A stretch of DNA of 64,000 nucleotides from CAVUAN01 sp963739435 (lineage in GTDB: Bacteria > Acidobacteriota > Thermoanaerobaculia > UBA5066 > Gp7-AA6). Shown piece after piece: positions 1 to 6,857 of the stretch. A program made the translations under genes and the position numbers. The stretch lies in contig CAVUAN010000005.1 of the NCBI GenBank assembly GCA_963739435.1, positions 186,001 through 250,000 on the forward strand, in the 5' to 3' direction. Numbering within the stretch: position 1 is the first letter of the stretch; each line of letters starts with the position of its first letter. Below the pieces are notes generated by a model that was given only the letters and a program-made list of their open reading frames with translations, ran no database searches and had not been told where the DNA came from.

Positions 1-509
1 GGCCCCGGGAGCGCGCGCATCACCTGCTGCTGGCGCTCGATCCAGTCGTAGTGGAGGTAGCCGCCGAACAGCTCGTCGCCGCCGTCGCCGCCCAGGGCGA
101 CGGTGGCGTGCTGGCGGATCAGCCGGGAGACGAGGTACGTCGGCACCATCGACGAGTCGCCGAGCGGCTCGTCGTACTGCCGGGCGAGTTCGGGCAGCAG
201 ATCGACGGTCGCCGGCTCGGCCGCGAGCTCGAGGTGATCGGTGCCGAAGTGCCGGGCCACGAGCCGCGCGTGCGGCGCCTCGTCGAAGTCGCCATGCCCC
301 GGAAACGAGATGTTGAACGTCTTCACCGGCTTCGACGACACGCGCGCCGCCATCGCCGTCACGAGGCTCGAGTCGATCCCCCCGCTCAGCATGATCCCGA
401 CCGGCACGTCCGCGATCAGCCGCAGGCGCACCGAGTCGAGGAGAAGATCCTCGAGCTCGCGCACGAGCTCGGACGCCGGCCGGTCCGGGCCCCGCTTCCG
501 ATCGGGCAG
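1..509 (-). pseudogene. Synthetase half of the same amidotransferase gene, cut off by the TAG and by the window edge
   Basis: Directly after the TAG at 512-510 the same frame continues as LPDRKRGPD, then the ATP-pyrophosphatase domain of asparagine synthases. The PP-loop motif SGGIDSS lies near 395-374, followed by a SFPGHGDFDE-like segment, DEPLGDSS and GGDGGDELFGGY. It carries on past base 1 of the window. There is no obvious independent start with a ribosome site. I read it as the rest of the gene starting at 1184, separated by one nonsense codon (for example GAG to TAG after Tyr-Trp). It could be a real pseudogene, a sequencing error, or a suppressed codon. Confidence 0.75.
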
Positions 510-1184
510 CTACCAGTACGCCCAGGTCGTCACCAGGTCGCGCTCCAGGTCGAAGGTCAGCGCGTGCCCCTGCGGAAGCTTGTGCACTCCCGCCAGGATG
601 CAGAGCGAGCCCGGGACGTAGCCGTACGTGAGGTAGAAGTCCAGGCCCTCGCCATCGAGCTCGCGCGGAAACGCCGGGTCCGTCATCAGGGCCTTCAGCT
701 CGGAGGCGAGGGCGAGCGTCCCGTTGGCGTGGCGGTAGAAGAGGGGCTTCTCGCCGGCGCGGTCCCGCGCGCAGAAAGACCTGCTCTTCTCGGTGTCGTA
801 GAGGGCGAAGGCGAACATCCCGTTCAAGCGCGACAGGCAGTCCGTTCCCCACTCCCCGTAGGCCTCGAGGAGCACCTCCGTGTCGCTTGCCGTCCGAAAG
901 CGGTGCCCGAGCTTCTCGAGCTCGGCTCGCAGCAGGCGGTAGTTGTAGATCTCGCCGTTGAACGTGATCCACCAGCGCCCGGCGGAATCGGACATCGGCT
1001 GATGGCCGCCCGGGGAAAGATCGATGATCGCCAGCCGCCGCATCGCGAGGCCGACACGCCCGTCGTCCGACCACCAGGAACCCGAGTCGTCCGGTCCCCG
1101 GTGCCGGATGCTGTCTCGCATCGCATCCAGAGGAGGCCGCGGCCTGCCCGCCTCGCGGGCAGCGACGGCGACTATTCCGCACAT
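510..1184 (-). CDS. asnB: AsnB/WbpS-type amidotransferase, glutaminase half (ends at in-frame TAG)
   Basis: This is the N-terminal class II glutamine amidotransferase domain of an asparagine-synthase-family protein. The start ATG at 1184 gives Met-Cys-Gly-Ile-Val, and the Cys exposed after Met removal is the family's glutaminase nucleophile. Motifs RHRGPDD, RRLAIIDLSPGGHQP and FNGEIYN follow within the first 90 residues. The reading frame stops at TAG (512-510) just after AYW. In intact homologues the linker to the synthetase domain begins at that point, and here the same frame continues without a break into synthetase sequence. The glycosyltransferase gene upstream (stop at 1172) overlaps its start by 13 bp. 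In polysaccharide loci such proteins (for example Pseudomonas WbpS) can amidate uronic acids. As read, only the ammonia-producing half would be made. Confidence 0.85.
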   Translation of the reverse strand: MCGIVAVAAREAGRPRPPLDAMRDSIRHRGPDDSGSWWSDDGRVGLAMRRLAIIDLSPGGHQPMSDSAGRWWITFNGEIYNYRLLRAELEKLGHRFRTASDTEVLLEAYGEWGTDCLSRLNGMFAFALYDTEKSRSFCARDRAGEKPLFYRHANGTLALASELKALMTDPAFPRELDGEGLDFYLTYGYVPGSLCILAGVHKLPQGHALTFDLERDLVTTWAYW

Positions 1185-2290
1185 GCGCGGCCTCCGTCGG
1201 AAGGAGCGGCGCCCAATTCCCTGTAGACCCCCTCGAAGCGGCGCGCGGCCTTTTCCGCCGAGAGCGTCCGCACCCGCTCCCGCGCCCGGGCGGCGCGCTG
1301 GCGCGCGAGCGAAGGATCCGCCAGACAGCGCTCGATGCCCTCCGCCATCGACTCGACTGACGACGCGTCGACGAAAATGGCGCAATCTTCGCTGGCGATC
1401 TCGCGGTGGGCGGGAATGTCCGAGAGCACGACGGGGCAGCCCGCGGCCATCGCCTCGAGCACCGCGTTGGGCTGTCCTTCCGCGAGACTCACCGACACGA
1501 GCACATCCGCGCGCCTCATCAAACCCCACACATCGGGACGGTAGCCCGAAACCCGCACGATGTCGGCAATTCCTTCGGACCGGACCGCGTTGTCGACCAG
1601 CTCCGGATGGGTTCCGTCACCGACCAGGAAGGCCGTGACCGGCACCTTTTTGGCAACCCGGCCGATTGCCCCGATCATCCGGGGGAGGTTCTTGATCGGC
1701 GTAAAGCGGTTGACGGACAGGATCATCCGGCTTCCGCGTGGCAGCCCGAGTGCCGCGTCATCGGCCGGCTCGGCCCGCTCGATATCGTCAAACGGAACGA
1801 TGTTCGCGATGATCTCGCACCTTCCTCCGGAGGGCGCTCTCCCCCGCCAGTAGGCGACGCCGCCCTCGGAATTGGCCACGATGGCGCCGGCCGTGCGGGC
1901 CACGAGAGCCCGAAACCGCTCTTTCACCCCGCCCTCGTAGAACGCGGCCGAGCTGCGTTCGGTAAGGACCCACGGAACGCGCAGGATGGCGGCCGAAAGG
2001 CCGGCAGCGACGTCCATCTGGAGGAGCCACGTCTGGACGACGGACGGCTCGAGCCGGCGGATGAGCCGGCAGAGGTCGAGAAGGAGACGCGGATCGTGGC
2101 TCCCGCGGCCTTCGAGAACGCAGATGCCGACACCGGCGTCTTCGAGAAGAGCGGCGATCGGGCCCTGCTTGCCGAAGGCGACGTGGACGCCCCAGCCGCG
2201 CCGGACCTGTTCGCGGGCGAGATAGGCGAGCTGCCTCTGGGAGCCGCCGTTCAGCATGTCGGGGATGCAGTGCAAAATGCTCGGGCGCAT
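1172..2290 (-). CDS. Glycosyltransferase family 4 (GT-B fold)
   Basis: 372 residues. The N-terminal lobe opens with HCIPDMLNGGSQRQLA, the glycine-rich acceptor-side loop typical of GT4 enzymes. The C-terminal lobe has ILSVNRFTPIKN, FLVGDGTHPELV and the donor-sugar signature EGQPNAVLEAMAAG (E-x7-E). It would transfer a sugar from a nucleotide donor onto the growing lipid-linked oligosaccharide at the cytoplasmic face of the membrane. It lies between the Wzy-like gene (10 bp upstream) and the amidotransferase, whose start it overlaps by 13 bp, so co-translation is likely. The sugar transferred cannot be predicted from sequence. Confidence 0.9.
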   Translation of the reverse strand: MRPSILHCIPDMLNGGSQRQLAYLAREQVRRGWGVHVAFGKQGPIAALLEDAGVGICVLEGRGSHDPRLLLDLCRLIRRLEPSVVQTWLLQMDVAAGLSAAILRVPWVLTERSSAAFYEGGVKERFRALVARTAGAIVANSEGGVAYWRGRAPSGGRCEIIANIVPFDDIERAEPADDAALGLPRGSRMILSVNRFTPIKNLPRMIGAIGRVAKKVPVTAFLVGDGTHPELVDNAVRSEGIADIVRVSGYRPDVWGLMRRADVLVSVSLAEGQPNAVLEAMAAGCPVVLSDIPAHREIASEDCAIFVDASSVESMAEGIERCLADPSLARQRAARARERVRTLSAEKAARRFEGVYRELGAAPSDGGRACAE

Positions 2291-2299
2291 GCGTGCCTG

Positions 2300-3781
2300 T
2301 CACCCGGCTTCGACAGCGGCGCCTGCGGCGCTCCGCGGGGCTGCCTGGCGCTCGCGGCCGCGAAACAGGTTCTCGAGGATCTCGACCGCGAGAATTACCG
2401 GAAGCACTCGGTAGAGAAGGAGGACCCCGAGGTAGAAGGTCGTGTTTCGAAAACACTGGTAGACGGTCAGGGTCATCCACGCATAGATCACGACGGACCA
2501 GAATCCCTCTTTCCTCCGGGACGCCCAGCGGTGGACGAGCGCCAGGACGACGCCTAGCAGGATGCCGCGGCCGATCAGATCGGGCACGCCGCCGCCCGCG
2601 ATCGACTCGGAGATCGTCCCAAACGCAAACGCGGCCCCGGCCGCCGCAAAGTCCGGGTAGTACTCGTTGGCGTACCAGACGGCCGGCTCGACCTTCGGGA
2701 TCGGGGACAACTGCTGCGGCACCAGGGCCAGGACGTCGGCCAGCCGGAAGCCCAGCGTCACATTCACGTCGTGGTCGGCCCGCCGCTGATCGAGATCGTA
2801 GGCATTCGCAAAAAGAGATTCGAACTCGTTCGTGTACGCAAACGGGTTCCAGCCGACGGAATACTCCGACTGGAGGATGCCGCTGCGCAGGATCCCCGCG
2901 GCGAGAAACAGAGCGATGACGGCGCCGGCGCCAATTGCCAGGAGGCGTTCGGAGACCGGCTTGACCAGCCAGTGGTAGGCCATCATGGTCCCGGCAGAGA
3001 GCAGGACGAATTCGGTTCGGCTCCAGAGCCGGGCGAAGGTCGAAGCCCCGATCGCCAGAAGAATGACTGCGATCAGCCACCGGTAACGGCGGAAACTGGC
3101 GCACAGGGTCACCAGGATCGCCACTTCCAGGGTGAATTTCATGCCGCCGACGTGGTTGGTCACCTGTGCCACGAGGAGCGGCAGCCTCTTCAAGATGAGA
3201 TAGCTCTCGTTGTACTCCTCGACCGAGAGATTGAAGATCTGGCCGAGGACCCAGAAGTAGCCGAAGATCGACACCAGCAGCCCGACGATCACCACGACCC
3301 GACGCCGCCCCGGAGGGCGCAGCCGCACGCGAAACCGGGCCCGTCCCCGGACGATCCGGTACGCGACGGAGAAGCACACGAGGTGGATCACGTAGAACCA
3401 CGCAATGTGCCCCACCTCCCGCGGCGAGGGTTGATAGACGAACAGCCGGATATCGTTCGTGACGGCGTAGAGAAGGCGGTTGGCCATGTAGCCCACGAGA
3501 GGGAAAACGGCATAGAGCGTCACGACCGCCGCGTAAACCGTTCCGACCTCCACCACGGCGTCGCCCTGACTGCCGGCCAGCGACCCGTAGAAGGCGCCGG
3601 CCACCCAAACGATGGCAACGACCGGCGCCATCACCGGCAGGTTCCTGTCCGTAGCGAAGACCGCGGCGACGAGCGTCGCGAAGACGGTCAGGAGCAGCCA
3701 GGAGGGAACGCGGAATGGAAACGTCCTCCGTCGGGCGGCCCGAACCGCGACGGGATGCTCTGTTGCGATGTTTTCGGCCAT
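2300..3781 (-). CDS. Wzy-type O-antigen/oligosaccharide repeat-unit polymerase
   Basis: 493-residue polytopic membrane protein with about a dozen hydrophobic segments starting near residue 26 (WLLLTVFATLVAAVFA). A large soluble loop in the C-terminal half holds an NAYDLDQRR-like segment and VPQQLSPIPKVEP. Low sequence conservation, many TM segments and a position next to the Wzx-type flippase fit a polymerase that joins repeat units on the periplasmic side. The start 9 bp beyond the flippase stop suits translational coupling. The call rests on topology and context more than on a catalytic motif. An uncharacterised polysaccharide membrane protein is the alternative. Confidence 0.65.
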   Translation of the reverse strand: MAENIATEHPVAVRAARRRTFPFRVPSWLLLTVFATLVAAVFATDRNLPVMAPVVAIVWVAGAFYGSLAGSQGDAVVEVGTVYAAVVTLYAVFPLVGYMANRLLYAVTNDIRLFVYQPSPREVGHIAWFYVIHLVCFSVAYRIVRGRARFRVRLRPPGRRRVVVIVGLLVSIFGYFWVLGQIFNLSVEEYNESYLILKRLPLLVAQVTNHVGGMKFTLEVAILVTLCASFRRYRWLIAVILLAIGASTFARLWSRTEFVLLSAGTMMAYHWLVKPVSERLLAIGAGAVIALFLAAGILRSGILQSEYSVGWNPFAYTNEFESLFANAYDLDQRRADHDVNVTLGFRLADVLALVPQQLSPIPKVEPAVWYANEYYPDFAAAGAAFAFGTISESIAGGGVPDLIGRGILLGVVLALVHRWASRRKEGFWSVVIYAWMTLTVYQCFRNTTFYLGVLLLYRVLPVILAVEILENLFRGRERQAAPRSAAGAAVEAG

Positions 3782-3790
3782 AGCAGGACC

Positions 3791-5113
3791 TCAGGCCGAC
3801 AGGCCCGCGACGCCGTCCTCCACCCTCAGGCGATACACCAGAACCAACACGAGAGCGAGGGCGGCCAGCCACGCCAACCCGTGCGCCCACGCGAGGCCCA
3901 GAGCGTCGAAGCGCGGAACCAGGATCAACGCCAGGCCGACCAGGAGCGCATCCCGGGGAATCGTGACACCCAGGAGGAGAGGCCACATCTTCTCCCGGCT
4001 CGAGGCAATCTGGGCCACGACGGACCACAGGGCCTCGAGGACCGCGGCTCCGAGAAGAACGCAAAGCGCGCCATAGGCTGGACCGTAGTCGGGGCCGTAG
4101 AGGCGGAGGAGCGGGCGACCCAGGAGAGCGATGGCAACGGCCACGCCGAGAGCGAGAGCGCCCGTCGTCGCCAGGCCCATCCGAAACACCGCCCGGTAGC
4201 GGGCCTGATCTTTGAGCCGGACCTGGTTGTTGAGCACGGACATGCTGACGCTGCCGAGAACGCCCGGAAGAAAGAGGGTCATCGTGCGGAAGCTGTTGGC
4301 CGCCGTAAAGAAGGCCATCTGCGGAAACCCGCCCGGCTGCCGCAGCAGGACGAGGCTGGCCAGCCACACGGAGGGCATCGTCGTAAATCCCGGGACGGCG
4401 CTCGGCAAAGCGAATCGCCAGAGGACCTTTCGCTCCTCCCGCAGGCCGTCCCACCGCAAATGGATGCCCGCCTCGCGGCAGGCGCCGCGCAGCGCCAGGG
4501 ACAGGACGGCCGTCTGCAGAGCGGCGCTGACCACGACGCCCGCCAGCGCGCCCTCGAGCCCGAGGAACCACGCCCCCGCGGAGCAAAGGACCAGATACGC
4601 CGCCCCGCCGATCGCGAGTGCCTTAGCCGCCGGGCGGTAGACCTCGAGACCCGAGAGAGCGCCCATCAGGAACCAGTTGAGCACGCTGAAAAACGCGGCG
4701 GGGGAAGCGATACGCAGCAGCGAGGCGAGCCGCGGAGCCTGCAGGCTGTGCGCGGCGACCCAGGATGCCCCGCCCAGCAGCAGCAGGGTCATGAGGGATC
4801 CTGTGGCGACGGCGACGACGGCGCAGAGTCCCAGGACGCGCCCCGCGCGCGTGGGGTCGGCCGTGCGCAGCTCGGCGACGTACTTCGTGGCCGTGTAGCC
4901 GGTGCCAAACGAGGCGATCGCGGCGCCCGTCGCAATCGTCGTCTGCACCGCCGCGTATTCGCCGAAGACGGCCGGCCCCGAGAGGTTCGAGACGACGATG
5001 TTGACCGCCAGCGTGCTGCCCTGGTTGAACACCGCTCCCACGAGATTCCAGAGAAAGCCGCTCCCGAGGCGAGAACGCAGCCCGGTCGCATCCGAAGAGC
5101 CGATGGAAGCCAT
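3791..5113 (-). CDS. Wzx-type polysaccharide flippase (MATE-like/PST family)
   Basis: 440 residues, all-helical membrane protein. It starts at ATG 5113 (MASIGSSDATGLRSRLGSGF); the opening LRSRLGSGFLWNLVGAVFNQGSTL is typical of PST-family flippases that move undecaprenyl-linked oligosaccharide across the inner membrane. About 12-14 hydrophobic segments are visible, with charged short loops between them. It lies 5 bp downstream of the methyltransferase and 9 bp upstream of the Wzy-like polymerase. It is the second flippase-like gene in the operon; the first is the MurJ-like protein at 16616-17890. Confidence 0.85.
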   Translation of the reverse strand: MASIGSSDATGLRSRLGSGFLWNLVGAVFNQGSTLAVNIVVSNLSGPAVFGEYAAVQTTIATGAAIASFGTGYTATKYVAELRTADPTRAGRVLGLCAVVAVATGSLMTLLLLGGASWVAAHSLQAPRLASLLRIASPAAFFSVLNWFLMGALSGLEVYRPAAKALAIGGAAYLVLCSAGAWFLGLEGALAGVVVSAALQTAVLSLALRGACREAGIHLRWDGLREERKVLWRFALPSAVPGFTTMPSVWLASLVLLRQPGGFPQMAFFTAANSFRTMTLFLPGVLGSVSMSVLNNQVRLKDQARYRAVFRMGLATTGALALGVAVAIALLGRPLLRLYGPDYGPAYGALCVLLGAAVLEALWSVVAQIASSREKMWPLLLGVTIPRDALLVGLALILVPRFDALGLAWAHGLAWLAALALVLVLVYRLRVEDGVAGLSA

Positions 5114-5118
5114 CCTGC

Positions 5119-5880
5119 TCAACGCTGCATGCGCAGAACGAGCCACGGGCAGAGAGCCCCGACGTCGAAGGGTTGCGCCAGGCCGGCGAGGTTGAGCGCG
5201 GCGACCGCGGCCGCCGCAGCCGGCGCCGGCCACCGGCGATGAAAGCTGATCAGGCCCGGGAGAAGGCGCCCGAAGCGGTAGACCTCGACGCGCGAAACGA
5301 GATCGCGCGGGGCCAGCCCGGCGAGCGCTTCCAGCGTCATGATGTCGAGATTGTGAATGTCCAGGCTTGCGACATCGAAGCGGCGCTGGATCGTTCCGTA
5401 CAGACCCCGGTAGTTCGGGATCGCAATGAGCGCGGTGCCGCCCGGTGCGAGCAGAGAGGCATGGATCCGGACGAGGGGCCTCGGGTCGTCGAAATGCTCG
5501 ATGACGCCCAGGCTGTAGACCAGGTCGAAGCTTCCGGGAGGAAACGTCGTTTGGAAGACGTCCTCGTGGCGAAGGTCGCCCTCGATCTCCAGAGCTGCGA
5601 AGAGCTGGCGCGCGGTTGCGATGCCATTCTCCGCGAAGTCGACGCCGGCCACCCGGGCGCCCAGGACCTTCGCGACCCAGGCGAGGTACTTTCCCGGCGC
5701 AAAGCCGATCTCCAGGACGCGATCTCCCGGCTCCACTTCTCGGGCGAGCAACCTCTTGAAATTCTTCGTGCCGACCCAGAGCGAGGACGGCAAACGCATT
5801 CGGGGCGGGCGGCCGTACTGGCCCTCCCAATAGGCCATATCCGTCTTCGGCCCGGTCTCTTCTATCGGCGAGCCCTTCAT
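5119..5880 (-). CDS. SAM-dependent class I methyltransferase
   Basis: 253 residues. Motif I VLEIGFAPGKYLAWVA binds S-adenosylmethionine (residues about 55-70). The acidic residue of motif II sits in ARVAGVDFAE, and motif IV is FDLVYSLGVIEHFDD. The N terminus has MAYWEGQYGRPPRM, common in sugar-locus methyltransferases. It probably O- or N-methylates a sugar in the locus or the glycan end; the acceptor is unknown. The start ATG overlaps the epimerase stop (ATGA at 5880-5877), which places it firmly in the operon. Confidence 0.85.
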   Translation of the reverse strand: MKGSPIEETGPKTDMAYWEGQYGRPPRMRLPSSLWVGTKNFKRLLAREVEPGDRVLEIGFAPGKYLAWVAKVLGARVAGVDFAENGIATARQLFAALEIEGDLRHEDVFQTTFPPGSFDLVYSLGVIEHFDDPRPLVRIHASLLAPGGTALIAIPNYRGLYGTIQRRFDVASLDIHNLDIMTLEALAGLAPRDLVSRVEVYRFGRLLPGLISFHRRWPAPAAAAAVAALNLAGLAQPFDVGALCPWLVLRMQR

Positions 5881-6851
5881 CCCTGTCTCACGAGGGAGAT
5901 CTCTTCATAGAATCTCCGGCTCTTTGCGAGGCCTTCCTTCAAGCTCGTCTCGGGCTTGAAGCCCAGCTGCCGGGAGACGAGAGACAGGTCCGCCAGCGAG
6001 TGCAGCACGTCGCCAGGACGAGCCGCCTCGAACGCGGGCTTGATCGCCCGCCCGGCGACCTCGCCCACGAGACGCGCCAGGTCCGAGACGGTCGTCTGGG
6101 TCCCCCCGGCGACGTTGTACGCGGCCCCGCAGGCTTCCCGCGGCGCAACGGCGGCGAGCAGGTTCGCGTGCACCGCGTCGGCAACATAGGTGAAGTCGCG
6201 GCTCTGCCGGCCATCGCCGTAGATGACCGGCGGCTCTCCCCGAAGCACGGCCCGAAAGAAGCGCGGGATGACGGCGGCGTAAGGGCCCTGGGGATCCTGG
6301 CGAGGGCCGTAGACGTTGAAATAGCGGAGGCCGACGGTCTCGAAGCCGTAGCAGCGGTCGAAGACCGAGGCCGTCTCTTCGCCGACACTCTTGGAGAGCG
6401 CATACGGCGAGAGCGGCCGCCCCTCCTCCCCTTCCCGCTTGGGCAGTTTCTCGCTGTCGCCGTAGACGCTCGACGACGAGGCATACACGACACGCTGGAC
6501 GCCAAACTCCCGGCCGGCGGCAAAGACATTGACCGTGCCCAGCACGTTGACGGCAAAAGTCGTCCCCGGGTCCTTCATCGAGCGCGGAACCGAACCGAGC
6601 GCCGCCTGGTGGAACACGACGTCGATGCCTTTGGAAGCGCGCCCGCAGACGTCCGAATCCCGGATGTCCCCTTCGACGAGCTCCACGCGATCCAGGACGT
6701 GGGCGATGTTCTCGCGATGGCCTGTGGCGAAATTGTCGAGAACCCGGACGCGAGCGCCTCGAGCCAGCAATGCGTCCACGAGATGCGATCCGATGAATCC
6801 GGCGCCGCCGGTGACGAGCACCGGCCGTCCGTCAAAGGAAGGGATGGGCAT
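5877..6851 (-). CDS. wbpP: WbpP/TviC-type UDP-HexNAc(A) 4-epimerase (extended SDR)
   Basis: 324 residues. The N-terminal Rossmann motif GGAGFIGS binds NAD. The catalytic Tyr/Lys lie in SPYALSK, with the Ser in YASSSSVYG. The stretch ALGSVPRSMKDP is characteristic of the WbpP/TviC branch, which interconverts UDP-GlcNAc(A) and UDP-GalNAc(A), rather than of GalE. It is 6 bp downstream of the UDP-sugar dehydrogenase. The pair would make UDP-GalNAcA from UDP-GlcNAc. The split between epimerising the free sugar and the uronic acid cannot be told from sequence. Confidence 0.88.
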   Translation of the reverse strand: MPIPSFDGRPVLVTGGAGFIGSHLVDALLARGARVRVLDNFATGHRENIAHVLDRVELVEGDIRDSDVCGRASKGIDVVFHQAALGSVPRSMKDPGTTFAVNVLGTVNVFAAGREFGVQRVVYASSSSVYGDSEKLPKREGEEGRPLSPYALSKSVGEETASVFDRCYGFETVGLRYFNVYGPRQDPQGPYAAVIPRFFRAVLRGEPPVIYGDGRQSRDFTYVADAVHANLLAAVAPREACGAAYNVAGGTQTTVSDLARLVGEVAGRAIKPAFEAARPGDVLHSLADLSLVSRQLGFKPETSLKEGLAKSRRFYEEISLVRQG

Positions 6852-6857
6852 TGCCGG

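Noticed and set aside
2771..5242. 823-residue open frame on the plus strand
   Set aside because: Antisense to two clear membrane-protein genes; the composition (Arg/Gln/Asp-rich, no domain) is that of a shadow frame in high-GC DNA.
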